From assembly GCF_900166595.1 (NCBI RefSeq), contig NZ_LT745763.1:1125760-1189759 (forward strand): DNA of 64,000 nt. The letters run 5' to 3'. Shown here piece by piece: positions 25,577-35,144 of this stretch. Both the position numbers and the translations under genes were made by a program. The number at the start of each line of letters is the position of its first letter. The stretch's first letter is position 1. The notes under the pieces are model-generated. The model saw nothing but the letters and a program-made list of their open reading frames with translations, made no database searches and was not told the origin of the DNA. This DNA is from Virgibacillus dokdonensis (GTDB lineage: Bacteria > Bacillota > Bacilli > Bacillales > Amphibacillaceae).

Positions 25577-25804
25577 ATTTTCATATAATAGCAGGGATAA
25601 GGCTTGCGAGTTTCTACCGGTTTACCGTAAATGAACCGACTATGAAAATAACTGATATAGATTGTATTTTACACTGTAAGAAAAGTGTTCGCATTTCGCC
25701 ATCACGTGAAGTCTTCTTATGCAAAATACGATCGTTTCTCTTTTAACTCGAAAATCAGTTTCCGTTCATAGTTAGGTTGACGGAAGCGAATTTTCGAGTT
25801 TTTT
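25577..25804 (+). promoter_or_regulatory. Guanine-type purine riboswitch with terminator expression platform
   Basis: The aptamer spans 25577-25650: P1 arms ATTTTCATA / TATGAAAAT, the J1/2 core TATAATA, P2 with the loop GATAAGG, TTTCTACCGGTTTACCGTAAA for P3, and J3/1 CCGACTATG. The specificity position in CGACTATG is C, which selects guanine/xanthine-type ligands over adenine. The terminator is AACTCGAAAAT / ATTTTCGAGTT (25745-25800) with a following T run. Its 5' half ATCAGTTTCCGTTCATAG (25754-25771) can pair instead with CTATGAAAATAACTGAT (25640-25656), forming the antiterminator. Ligand therefore switches the operon off. Confidence 0.95.
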
Positions 25805-25907
25805 GCATAATAAGAAAATATGCAGGTTTACCGTATAGCCATCCCTTTCCTAATTGGACTTATTTAACTGCATAAAAGCTTCATTGAAGTCCACCTTTTA
25901 AAAATGA

Positions 25908-26531
<624 letters not shown>

Positions 26532-26532
26532 C

Positions 26533-27825
26533 ATGAAGAATGCTGCTTTAGGGCTACAACATTTATTAGCAATGTATGCAGGGGCTATTTTAGTACCACT
26601 TATTGTTGGTGATGCACTTGGCTTAACGTCAGCTCAACTAACGTATCTTGTTGCTATTGATATTTTAATGTGTGGTGTAGCGACTATATTACAGGTTTTA
26701 AGAAATCGATTCTTTGGAATTGGCTTACCTGTCGTTTTGGGTTGTACTTTTACTGCGGTAGGTCCAATGATAGCAATTGGCTCTAGTTATGGAGTGACTG
26801 CTATATATGGAGCTATTCTTGTATCTGGGCTTTTTGTCATTGCTGTAAGCGGGATATTTGGTAAATTGGTGAAATTCTTTCCTCCAGTTGTAACAGGTTC
26901 TGTTGTAACGATTATTGGAATTACGCTTATTCCTGTAGCTATAAATAATATGGGGGGCGGGCAAGGAGCAAGTGACTTTGGCTCATTAGTAAACATAAGT
27001 TTATCTTTTGGGACGCTATTATTTATTATTATATTATATCGATTTGCTAAAGGATTTATGAAATCTATTGCTATTTTAGTAGGTTTAATTATTGGAACAT
27101 TAGCGGCTGGTATGATGGGTTTAGTTGATTTTCAAGCTGTTCGAGAAGCTTCCTATCTTCATTTACCGCACCCCTTTTATTTTGGCACACCAACATTTGA
27201 ATGGTCTGCTATTTTAACGATGATATTAGTCGCGATCGTTTCATTAGTAGAATCCACAGGTGTATATTTTGCTTTGGGGGATATAACAGATCAAAAACTC
27301 AAAGGGAAGGACTTGGCAAACGGTTACAGAGCGGAAGGATTAGCCATTTTATTGGGAGGCTTTTTTAACGCCTTTCCATACACCGCTTTTTCTCAAAATG
27401 TCGGTTTGTTGCAAATGACTGGTGTGAAAAAGAAAAGCATTATTTTTATTACTGGTGTCATGCTTATAACGCTTGGTTTCATTCCTAAAATTGCCGCTTT
27501 AACGACAATTATTCCAACTCCTGTATTAGGTGGTGCGATGATTGCCATGTTTGGTATGGTAATTTCCCAAGGAATTAAAATGCTTGGTCCTGTCATTATG
27601 AAATCATCGGAAAATGCGATGATTGTGGCATGTTCTGTAGGAATGGGGCTAGGTGTAACTGTTGTACCTGAATTGTTTGCCAAATTTCCGGAGAGCATTC
27701 AAATATTAACAAGTAATGGCATTGTGGCGGGAAGTGTTACAGCTATTGTGCTAAATATTTTATTCCATATGCTTCCACAAAGAAAAACCAATGAGCATAT
27801 CAGTTTGCGTGAGCAAGAAGCATAA
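26533..27825 (+). CDS. pbuX: Xanthine permease (NCS2 family)
   Basis: A 430-residue, multi-helix NCS2 nucleobase:cation symporter: LQHLLAMYAGAILVPLIVG at the start, the NCS2 signature region FGTPTFEWSAILTMILVAIVSLVESTGVYFALGD (split by me across segments here), and NAFPYTAFSQNVGLLQMTG. It imports xanthine for Xpt. GAGGAGGAAA lies within the end of xpt, showing translational coupling. A hairpin at 27862-27892 follows. Confidence 0.95.
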   Translation: MKNAALGLQHLLAMYAGAILVPLIVGDALGLTSAQLTYLVAIDILMCGVATILQVLRNRFFGIGLPVVLGCTFTAVGPMIAIGSSYGVTAIYGAILVSGLFVIAVSGIFGKLVKFFPPVVTGSVVTIIGITLIPVAINNMGGGQGASDFGSLVNISLSFGTLLFIIILYRFAKGFMKSIAILVGLIIGTLAAGMMGLVDFQAVREASYLHLPHPFYFGTPTFEWSAILTMILVAIVSLVESTGVYFALGDITDQKLKGKDLANGYRAEGLAILLGGFFNAFPYTAFSQNVGLLQMTGVKKKSIIFITGVMLITLGFIPKIAALTTIIPTPVLGGAMIAMFGMVISQGIKMLGPVIMKSSENAMIVACSVGMGLGVTVVPELFAKFPESIQILTSNGIVAGSVTAIVLNILFHMLPQRKTNEHISLREQEA

Positions 27826-27854
27826 AGAGATAGATTCCACATATGACGAGCCGT

Positions 27855-27910
27855 ATTTATTCTCCCTTCAAAATCTAAAAAAGTGAAGGGAGGAAATAAC
27901 GTATTTTGAT
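27855..27910 (+). terminator. Terminator-like hairpin after pbuX
   Basis: CTCCCTTCA / TGAAGGGAG stem (27862-27870 and 27884-27892), followed by GAAATAACGTATTTT. The T run is displaced, so moderate confidence. Confidence 0.55.
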
Positions 27911-28067
27911 TTCCACTCTGTTCCACTTCTCTTCGTTTAAGCACCTTTCCTATAACTCTATTGCGTGAAGTTTCACTTTATTTATTATCCAATAGACTTA
28001 TGTTAGAATAAAAGATACTTTTCTATATAAGTCGTATTTGGTTGTTTTAAAAGAAAGGGGAAATAGG

Positions 28068-29498
28068 ATGGTACGTCAATCCGTAAAAGAAGTAGAGAAT
28101 ATGAATAAATTACCAATCGTTATCGTGCTGATTACTGGAGCTTTTTTAGCCATTTTAAATCAGACATTACTCACCACAGCTATACCTCCTATTATGCAAG
28201 ATTTACATTTAACCGAAAATACGGCCCAATGGGTAACGACGATTTTTATGCTCGTAAACGGCATTATGATACCTATTACTGCTTTTTTAATTGAAACCTT
28301 TACTACAAGACAATTATTTGTTACAGCTATGGGAACATTTTCTGTTGGTACATTTATTTGCGCCATATCACCAAGCTTTTTTCTATTAATGACAGGAAGG
28401 GTCATTCAAGCTGCTGGCGCTGGAGTTATGATGCCACTGATGATGACCATCTTCTTATTTATGTTTCCAATTGAAAAAAGAGGAACTGCCATGGGAATGG
28501 TTGGGCTTGTAATTGGATTTGCCCCTGCTTTAGGACCATCTATTTCTGGTTGGTTAGTTGAGCATTTCGATTGGAGGTCTATTTTTTATGTCGTTTTACC
28601 TTTAGCTATTATGAACGTTATCATTGCGTACTTTGTGATGAAGAATATAACAAAACGTACCTATCCAAAAGTTGATATCTTATCTATATTATACTCAACC
28701 CTCGGTTTTGGAGGAATACTTTACGGATTCAGTAGTGCTGGTAATAATGGATGGACCGATCAATTGGTGCTTGTGTCGTTAGCTATTGGGCTAATTACTT
28801 TAGCGCTATTTATTACTCGTCAATTCACACTCAAGGAACCAATTTTGGAATTTCGAGTATTTAAAAACAAAATATTTACCATTACGATGATCATTGGAAT
28901 GATTGGATTTATTGGCTTAATCTCTGCAGAAACCATTCTGCCAATTTATATGCAAAATATGGCAGGGTTTACGCCATTTGAATCTGGCTTGATGATTTTG
29001 CCAGGCGCACTACTAATGGGAATTATGTCGCCGATTAATGGACGAATTTTTGACCGATTTGGTGCTAGATACTTAGTAATGATAGGACTGTTCTTATTAA
29101 CGATTACGTCATTATTGTATACCAATCTATCTGTAGATACGTCATTTACTTATTTAACCATCGTCTTTGCGGTTCGAATGTTTGGTATCTCCATGATTAT
29201 GATGCCTTCTACGACAGCTGGGTTAAATCAATTATCTTATCGTTTAATTCCACATGGTTCAGCAATGACGAATACAATGCGACAAGTTGCCGCCTCAATT
29301 GGAACAGCTTTGTTAATTACGATTATGACTGTGACGGCTTTGGGTACTGGTAAAGAAGCGACTGTTACAGGACAAATACATGGGGTGAACATGGCGTTTT
29401 ATGTTGCAACAGCAACATCCTTCCTTGGTCTTATACTAGCTTTCTTCGTAAAAGACAAGGCGTCCAAAGAAAGGGTTTTAAAGCAACAGGAAGCTTAA
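28068..29498 (+). CDS. MFS multidrug efflux transporter, DHA2 (EmrB/QacA) family
   Basis: A 476-residue, probably 14-helix drug:proton antiporter: LAILNQTLLTTAIPPIMQDL with helix 1 motif, GRVIQAAGAGVMMPL with motif C-like glycines, MGLVIGFAPALGPSISGWLVE (antiporter motif C region), and a long C-terminal half with GRIFDRFGARYL. It resembles LmrB/YhcA-like exporters; substrate unknown. The start is ATG 28068, behind AAAGGGGAAA; an upstream in-frame TTG at 28038 precedes this site. No adjacent regulator gene. Confidence 0.9.
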   Translation: MVRQSVKEVENMNKLPIVIVLITGAFLAILNQTLLTTAIPPIMQDLHLTENTAQWVTTIFMLVNGIMIPITAFLIETFTTRQLFVTAMGTFSVGTFICAISPSFFLLMTGRVIQAAGAGVMMPLMMTIFLFMFPIEKRGTAMGMVGLVIGFAPALGPSISGWLVEHFDWRSIFYVVLPLAIMNVIIAYFVMKNITKRTYPKVDILSILYSTLGFGGILYGFSSAGNNGWTDQLVLVSLAIGLITLALFITRQFTLKEPILEFRVFKNKIFTITMIIGMIGFIGLISAETILPIYMQNMAGFTPFESGLMILPGALLMGIMSPINGRIFDRFGARYLVMIGLFLLTITSLLYTNLSVDTSFTYLTIVFAVRMFGISMIMMPSTTAGLNQLSYRLIPHGSAMTNTMRQVAASIGTALLITIMTVTALGTGKEATVTGQIHGVNMAFYVATATSFLGLILAFFVKDKASKERVLKQQEA

Positions 29499-29757
29499 GT
29501 GCAGTTTGTGCTATATAGAATAGAAAAAAGTATGAAAGTTTTCCGGCTTATCGTTTAAAAAGCTGCCATGGTAGTTTTGTGGAAACCACTTACTATTAAA
29601 GTAATTGCAGGCAATGAATTAACTAGCTACGTAGAATCATATTGGATATGCCATATGAATAGCTATTTTAGTACAAGTTTTTTCTTATATTATCCCCCTT
29701 TTTTTATGTTTAAGGGTGGTAAGTAAGTTGGGAACATACTTTAAGAGGTGATACTTG

Positions 29758-30150
29758 ATGCATTTGTTTTCTACCGCGTTAGTCTTGATGTATGTTATTT
29801 TTATTGCTGTTACGTTTTTGCTTGCAATTATTTATAATTGCCGTGATCAATGGATTCCTTTTGCTTATGCATCTATTATTTTAGCTATTGCTTCGCCGTT
29901 AGTGGCTTTTCTATTTATTATTGGAAAACCAACCAAAATGAGTGGGTTCATGTATATTTTTGAACAAGTATTGGATGCTAATTTAATAGCTTTTATTATT
30001 GTATTGCTCCACCTCTATTTATTGTTTACATTAGGTTTATTTTTAAAAGATAGCGTAGGAAAAAAATTGTCTTCTTACTTTTATGCTTTGATAAATAAAA
30101 TAAGAACTAGAAAGTATTTTCGTAACGATAGAAACAAGGAAAACTTTTAA
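29758..30150 (+). CDS. Small membrane protein of unknown function
   Basis: 130 residues with three or four hydrophobic helices (about 2-26, 35-55, 78-105) and a basic C-terminal tail (KIRTRKYFRNDRNKENF). No family is recognised. AGAGGTG lies 7 bases before the ATG at 29758. It stands alone between the MFS gene and a terminator shared with the convergent oxidoreductase gene. Confidence 0.65.
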   Translation: MHLFSTALVLMYVIFIAVTFLLAIIYNCRDQWIPFAYASIILAIASPLVAFLFIIGKPTKMSGFMYIFEQVLDANLIAFIIVLLHLYLLFTLGLFLKDSVGKKLSSYFYALINKIRTRKYFRNDRNKENF

Positions 30151-30176
30151 AATCATGTACAGTGTATTAGATATGA

Positions 30177-30216
30177 AAAAAAGATGCTGCGGTCACGTTA
30201 TTCATGATCGCAGCAA
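30177..30216. terminator. Bidirectional terminator between small membrane protein and MDR oxidoreductase
   Basis: TGCTGCGGTCACG / TGATCGCAGCA stem with an ATTCA loop region; A run on the left, AT-rich text on the right. It serves best for the minus-strand gene ending at 30223. Confidence 0.8.
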
Positions 30217-30222
30217 CAATAT

Positions 30223-31158
30223 TTATTTGGTGTTTATAATGATTTTTCCTTTAGCATGATGCGTTTCACTAAGCTGGTGAGCTTGTTGTACTCCTTCTTG
30301 CGTTAGCGGGAAGTTATGTCCAATAATGGATTTGACATGACCGTTTTCCATTAACTTTGCTATTTCCTCGAGTTGCTTTCCATTTTCTTGTAACCATAAA
30401 AATCCAGCTGTAATTCCTAATTCTTTCGCTAAGTCTTCATTTGGTGGTTGCACAATGGAAACTAATTTTCCACCTTCTTTTAACACATGCATGCTCTTTT
30501 CTTGAACTTCTCCACCAATTGTATCGATAACTAGGTCGTAGTCTTTAATTATTTCAGAGAAGTCTTCTTCTTTATAATTAATAAACCGGTCTGCTCCTAA
30601 AGATTCAACAAGTTCCTGATTTTTCTCACTTGCTGTAGTAGCTACATACGCCCCAAAATGTTTTGCAAATTGAATGGCGTATGTTCCGACTCCTCCAGAT
30701 CCAGCGTGAATGAATACTTTGTCTTTAGCTTTGACTTGACCAAAGTCAAAAAGACATTGCCAAGCAGTTAAACCGGCTAAAGGTACAGCTGCTGCTTCAT
30801 TGAATGTAATACTTTCTGGAAGAAGAGCTACTTTATCTTCGTCTATCGCGGTGTATTCTGCATAAGTTCCCTGTGCGCTTGTTGCTGGACGGGCAAATAC
30901 ACGGTCACCAGTTTTAAATTTGGTTACGCTTGAGCCAACTTCTTGAACGATACCAGCAGCATCCCATCCAAGGATAATAGGAAATTCAAGTGGGAGCATC
31001 TCCTTTAAATATCCTTCACGAACTTTCCAATCTATTGGGTTAATACTTGTAGCGTGCATCTCTACAAGAACTTGGTTATCCTTTATTTGTGGCTTAGGAA
31101 CATCGCGTTCTTCAAGTTGATTTGCATGACCATATTGGTTTATAACAATAGCCTTCAT
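30223..31158 (-). CDS. NADP-dependent oxidoreductase (MDR, quinone oxidoreductase-like)
   Basis: A 311-residue medium-chain dehydrogenase/reductase lacking the structural zinc lobe: SINPIDWKVREGYL near 37-50, GWDAAGIVQEVG, AAAVPLAGLTAWQCL, and the Rossmann motif HAGSGGVGTYAIQFAKHFGA. Members reduce quinones or activated alkenes with NADPH. Likely a stress/detoxification enzyme; the substrate is not predictable. GGGAAAAC precedes the ATG. Confidence 0.88.
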   Translation of the reverse strand: MKAIVINQYGHANQLEERDVPKPQIKDNQVLVEMHATSINPIDWKVREGYLKEMLPLEFPIILGWDAAGIVQEVGSSVTKFKTGDRVFARPATSAQGTYAEYTAIDEDKVALLPESITFNEAAAVPLAGLTAWQCLFDFGQVKAKDKVFIHAGSGGVGTYAIQFAKHFGAYVATTASEKNQELVESLGADRFINYKEEDFSEIIKDYDLVIDTIGGEVQEKSMHVLKEGGKLVSIVQPPNEDLAKELGITAGFLWLQENGKQLEEIAKLMENGHVKSIIGHNFPLTQEGVQQAHQLSETHHAKGKIIINTK

Positions 31159-31234
31159 GTTTTCCCTACTTTCTAAAGGTGTTAGTATTATAATCTCAGG
31201 GTTCTGTTCAGATTATGCATAAGGAGGTAGTAAG

Positions 31235-31735
31235 ATGGAAAAACTATCATCTTTTCAACCTGTTTTACCTAAAGATCCTAAAGTGCTTATCCTTGGTTCC
31301 ATGCCAGGAAAACAATCACTTCAACGGCAAGAGTATTACGGGAACCCAAGAAATCAGTTTTGGGATATCCTGCTCACTATCCTTCAAGAACCTAAGGTAA
31401 TCGATTATACTCAAAAGTTGCAGGTTTGTAAAAAACATTGCTTAGCACTTTGGGATACGGTAGGGACTTGTTATCGAGCAGGCAGTTTAGATGCAAATAT
31501 TAAAGATGAAACCCCTAATGATATTCCTTCTTTATTACATAAGTATCCTTCCATCAAATTAATAGCTTGTAATGGAGGGAAATCCTATCAACTGTTAAAT
31601 AAGTATTTTAAGCAAGAGCATTTAGCTCAAGTAGATGTGGTTAAGCTACCTTCAACGAGCCCAATTCCAGGAAAATATACAAAGCGTTTTGTAGATAAGG
31701 TGGAAGCGTGGAAGGTGATTTTGAAATATATTTGA
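31235..31735 (+). CDS. DNA-deoxyinosine (hypoxanthine-DNA) glycosylase, UDG superfamily
   Basis: A 166-residue protein with family 6 UDG (HDG) features: VLILGSMPGKQSLQRQEYYG followed by NPRNQFW, and the C-terminal LPSTSPIPGKY in the position of the His/Ser-Pro motif of the superfamily. It removes deaminated bases (hypoxanthine, possibly uracil mispairs) from DNA. AAGGAGGTAG precedes the ATG. Monocistronic; a long gene-poor stretch follows. Confidence 0.85.
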   Translation: MEKLSSFQPVLPKDPKVLILGSMPGKQSLQRQEYYGNPRNQFWDILLTILQEPKVIDYTQKLQVCKKHCLALWDTVGTCYRAGSLDANIKDETPNDIPSLLHKYPSIKLIACNGGKSYQLLNKYFKQEHLAQVDVVKLPSTSPIPGKYTKRFVDKVEAWKVILKYI

Positions 31736-31937
31736 CGAATAGCTTATGCTTTTTGTCGATTAGCAGTCAGGAAATAGGGTATACTGAATATAGTAGGAAG
31801 AAATAATTAGTTTAGAGTATAGTATGAATAAGTGTAACTGTTAACTAATAGTATAAGATGGATTGTTTTAATGAAATGGTATACTAGTTTTAGAGAGAAG
31901 CACTAAAGTGGTTTTTCAGTAGAAAGAGGGGCAGCAA

Positions 31938-31967
31938 AGGAGTCGTAAGCGGCAACTTACGACTCCT
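31938..31967. repeat. Perfect 12-bp hairpin next to toxin gene
   Basis: AGGAGTCGTAAG-CGGCAA-CTTACGACTCCT. It lies about 105 bases beyond the toxin stop codon on the minus strand and may end its mRNA, or fold within an antisense RNA read from the plus strand. Confidence 0.75.
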
Positions 31968-32071
31968 GCGACGGGTTATCCTTATGGCGACTTCGCTATA
32001 GGATAGCATGGCACATCATGTCATTAGTGGCGTCATCATTATCCTTTGCTAACTCCATCGGCAGAGTGGCT

Positions 32072-32158
32072 TTATTTGCTTTCGCGGCTATTTACAATTA
32101 ACAATACAAGCGTTGCGAACGAAAACATCAGTTCTATCGTCTTGTCAATTGGTATCAA
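32072..32158 (-). CDS. Holin-like type I toxin peptide (Hol_Tox/TxpA-like), 28 aa
   Basis: A 28-codon frame starting at TTG 32158 reads MIPIDKTIELMFSFATLVLL plus IVNSRESK. This has the layout of holin-like type I toxins of Firmicutes: a short polar start, an LMxxFATLVxLI membrane helix and a charged tail. GAAAGGGG lies 9 bases before the TTG. A TATAAT box on the same strand (32252-32257) gives a leader of about 90 bases. Such peptides insert in the membrane and are silenced by an antisense RNA from the opposite strand. A plus-strand start could come from TATACT 31880-31885, but this is speculative. Confidence 0.65.
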   Translation of the reverse strand: MIPIDKTIELMFSFATLVLLIVNSRESK

Positions 32159-32978
32159 TTCATTCAGCCCCTTTCTCTAAGGGATTACCAGTCGCCAAGC
32201 ATGAAGAAATCTTCTTCACTTCTTTCGCCCTCTGCATAACCTGTCCCCCTCATTATACTATAATACGGCATTGATTTGTGGGAATTATTAGGAAATGGTA
32301 TAAAATTCTCATTTTTCAATTAATTAAGCAATATTCCCTATGCTAAATTTGTTTTCTCGTAGGTTATAAACCTAGGTTTGTTCCTTTTCAAATTAGTTAA
32401 GTAGAAAATAGGTAATTCCCTGGGTAAATAGGCTATTGTTAGCATGAATACAAGCTTTGACAAATTGAAATATGGACAGGTTATGGTTTATGCTATAAAC
32501 TTTATGGATTATTGTATAAGCCACTTTTATCATAGAGATTTGGCGACAAGACTGGTTCAGTAGGTATACAATGACCTCTTTAAGCATCGTTTTTAATAAT
32601 TTGTAGACTTAGACGGTTTTTGTTGAGTAACCTAAGTATCAACTACAAACTATACTTGATGTAAGAATGTGGTCGCGCTTTTGGGTAAGCGTATTTAGAG
32701 AGCTGTATATGGTAGCTGCTGTACAATTAGGCGGTATGACGTAAATATAATCACGTCCTTATCCAGAGATGAAGATGGGAGCGTGTTTTTTGTACATAGG
32801 AAAGTAAAATTATAGGTGGCAACGCTTTCGCCATAATGACTGAATGATAAATGAAGATTTTCTAAACACATGAAACGGTACTTAAAGACATAAGTTAAAT
32901 GAAAAAAGTGTAACAACTGTATACTCTAGTAGGATAAGTAAAGGGATATCCTTATGATAAAATATTGGAGGAATAGAA

Positions 32979-33824
32979 ATGTTAAAACATGTTGTACTAC
33001 AAACAGACTTTGGTTTAAGTGATGGGGCGGTAAGTGCCATGTATGGTGTTGCTAAATCGGTGGATCCATCCATTCAACTTTTTGATTTAACACATGATAT
33101 TTCTCCATATAATATTTGGGAAGCATCTTACCGTTTGTATCAAACGATGTCCTATTGGCCAGAAGAAACGGTGTTTGTTTCTGTTGTCGACCCTGGGGTA
33201 GGAACGGATCGACTAAGTGTTGTTGTTAAAACAAATAGAAATCAGTATATTGTAACACCAGATAATGGAACATTGACGCATGTGAAAGGCCATATTGGTA
33301 TAAAAGAAGTTCGAATCATTGATGAAAAAATAAACCGATTGCCGCGATCCGGAGAGTCACACACTTTTCATGGAAGGGATATTTACGCATATACAGCTGC
33401 AAGACTTTCTACTGGAGTTATTCGTTATGAAGAGGTCGGACCGAAGAGGGATGAAGACCGAATTACTTGTTTAAAAGAAGAAAACGCTGCAATTAATAAA
33501 GGAATCATTCGTGGATGTATCGACATACTTGATGTGCGATTTGGAAATGTGTGGACAAACATAAATCGTCGTTTATTAGTTGAAGCTGACCATCAATATG
33601 GTGATAGGTTGTATGTTACGATTTCCCATCATCAAAAAGATGTATACAAAAATAAGTTGTTATTTGTGCGTTCATTTGCTGAAACGCATTTAGGAGAGCC
33701 TTTACTATACATTAATTCATTAGATAAAGCAGCTATTGCGCTGAATCAAGGTTCTTTCGCTAAAGCGTATCATATAGGAACGGGTACAAGCTGGGGAGTG
33801 TTTATTCAGAAAGTTGACGAGTGA
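32979..33824 (+). CDS. S-adenosyl-L-methionine hydrolase (adenosine-forming), DUF62 family
   Basis: A 281-residue SAM hydroxide adenosyltransferase-type protein: QTDFGLSDGAVSAMYGVAK at the N-terminus (catalytic Asp), FVSVVDPGVGTDR, VTPDNGTLT and SHTFHGRDIYAYTAARL with the conserved RD-His cluster. It splits SAM to adenosine and methionine. Halogenases of the same fold are larger and carry a typical insertion not seen here. GGAGGAATAG precedes the ATG. Confidence 0.92.
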   Translation: MLKHVVLQTDFGLSDGAVSAMYGVAKSVDPSIQLFDLTHDISPYNIWEASYRLYQTMSYWPEETVFVSVVDPGVGTDRLSVVVKTNRNQYIVTPDNGTLTHVKGHIGIKEVRIIDEKINRLPRSGESHTFHGRDIYAYTAARLSTGVIRYEEVGPKRDEDRITCLKEENAAINKGIIRGCIDILDVRFGNVWTNINRRLLVEADHQYGDRLYVTISHHQKDVYKNKLLFVRSFAETHLGEPLLYINSLDKAAIALNQGSFAKAYHIGTGTSWGVFIQKVDE

Positions 33825-34025
33825 ATGGAATGGTTTCTAAACTTGGCTTTTCTGTTACACTATAGGGAATAATCACCGCTTACCTGAGTTGATTTATCAT
33901 GATTGTAGACGTTTTTATTTGAAAGTATCGGGTTTGTGGTAAAAGGAATTTGGAAAGTCAAACACTTAAATTTTGTTTTTTTTACTTGGTGCCAAGTGCA
34001 TGTAGTAGGAGGGGGGAGTGAAGCT

Positions 34026-35144
34026 GTGGGGTTATTTTTTGGAAGGATTAGCTTGTTTAGTTGTTTATGGCTTATGCTTATTTTGTTTGATAGTAATTAT
34101 ATACCGTTTAGCATTAGTTTATTTGCAGTTTCTTTTGCCTTTTTTTGCTTATTATCGTTACAAAAGCATCATATCTATTTCTATGTTGTCTTGTCTGTTA
34201 TTGCAATTCTACACATGTGGACAGTAGGGACTGAGCAATTTTATATCATCACTTATCTTTATTTTCTCGTTGTCGATGCTACTTTTAGGTTACAAGGATA
34301 TTTATTAAAAGGCTATCTCATCATTAATTTTGTGATTTCCATTTTGTACACGATTTTAATAAAAGATTACATAATTGAAGTAATATTATTACATATTCTT
34401 TTTGTCAGTTTAATTTTAGTCGGTAATAGAATTTTTACAGAAAGGCAAGAGCTAAGGCAAATGTATGAGCAACTACTTGGCGAATTTCGAAAAAACAAAC
34501 GAATGAATGCTTCAGCTGATCGAGAGGCGAGATTAGAGGAAAGGACAAATATTGCTCGCGACATTCATGATTCTGTCGGACACCGCTTAACAGCGCTTAT
34601 GATGAAAATAGAAATTTTATCCATTCAAAATAAGGAACGTGACTATGAAGAGTTAAAAATAATGGCCAAAGAAGCTTTAAAAGAAACAAGAGAGGCTGTA
34701 AAGGCTTTACACCAGGAAGAGATTCAGGGTGTAGCATCTGTTGTTCAACTTATTCGAAAGTTAGAAGCAGAAAGTCAGCTAATGGTGAAGTTTACGATGA
34801 AGCAAGGTGTTCTATCAGTTGCGCTTACAAATAAGCAAAGTATTACTTTATATCGAGCGATACAAGAAGCTTTAACAAATGTCATGCGGCATTCCTCTTA
34901 TCGAGAAGTACAAGTAGAGTTAGGAAAATCGGCAGTGGATGATGTCACTTTTGAGATTAGAAACCGAATTTTACAGGCTAGACAGTTTGTTGTTGGGTTT
35001 GGGTTAACAAACATGCGAAAACGAATAGAGGAGATACATGGTAAATTACATATTTATCAAACAGAGCAGCATTTTGTAGTTGTAGGAACTATTCCATGCG
35101 TTGTAAAGGAGATTGAAAAGCATGTGGCGAATTCTAGTTGTTGA
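34026..35144 (+). CDS. Sensor histidine kinase, NarL/DesK type (LnrJ-like)
   Basis: The N-terminal half has five or six membrane helices. Next comes a HisKA_3 dimerisation domain with phosphorylated H181 (NIARDIHDSVGHRLTALMMK), then a HATPase domain with N-box TLYRAIQEALTNVMRHS and G-box FGLTNMRKRIEEIHG. Start GTG 34026 is chosen because AGGAGGGGGG ends 9 bases before it, giving 372 residues; an earlier in-frame ATG at 33936 lacks a ribosome site. It overlaps the response-regulator gene. With the ABC genes behind, the set resembles B. subtilis LnrJK-LnrLMN (linearmycin sensing and resistance). Confidence 0.88.
   Translation: MGLFFGRISLFSCLWLMLILFDSNYIPFSISLFAVSFAFFCLLSLQKHHIYFYVVLSVIAILHMWTVGTEQFYIITYLYFLVVDATFRLQGYLLKGYLIINFVISILYTILIKDYIIEVILLHILFVSLILVGNRIFTERQELRQMYEQLLGEFRKNKRMNASADREARLEERTNIARDIHDSVGHRLTALMMKIEILSIQNKERDYEELKIMAKEALKETREAVKALHQEEIQGVASVVQLIRKLEAESQLMVKFTMKQGVLSVALTNKQSITLYRAIQEALTNVMRHSSYREVQVELGKSAVDDVTFEIRNRILQARQFVVGFGLTNMRKRIEEIHGKLHIYQTEQHFVVVGTIPCVVKEIEKHVANSSC

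Larger units (their letters stand above)
31736..32978. other. 1.2-kb gap: type I toxin candidate, strong hairpins, repeats
   Basis: Apart from the 28-codon toxin candidate at 32072-32158 no gene is supportable. Contents: several AT-rich promoter-like TATACT boxes (for example 31880-31885), a perfect 12-bp hairpin at 31938-31967, a second hairpin TATCCTTATGGCG / CGCTATAGGATA at 31977-32006, and a dispersed-repeat copy at 32785-32873. The open frame on the minus strand at 32393-32587 shows no motif. A leader with GGAGGA precedes the SAM hydrolase gene. Confidence 0.6.

Noticed and set aside
29705..29735. GGGTGGTA resembling a T-box sequence upstream of the small membrane protein
   Set aside because: No surrounding specifier stem or terminator; the downstream gene is not aminoacylation- or amino-acid-related.
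31977..32080. CRISPR-like or riboswitch reading of the hairpin-rich segment
   Set aside because: No direct repeats with spacers and no known aptamer motif; the hairpins fit toxin mRNA/antisense RNA structure better.
32393..32587. 64-residue minus-strand frame, considered as a transposase remnant
   Set aside because: No recognisable transposase motif and no ribosome site.
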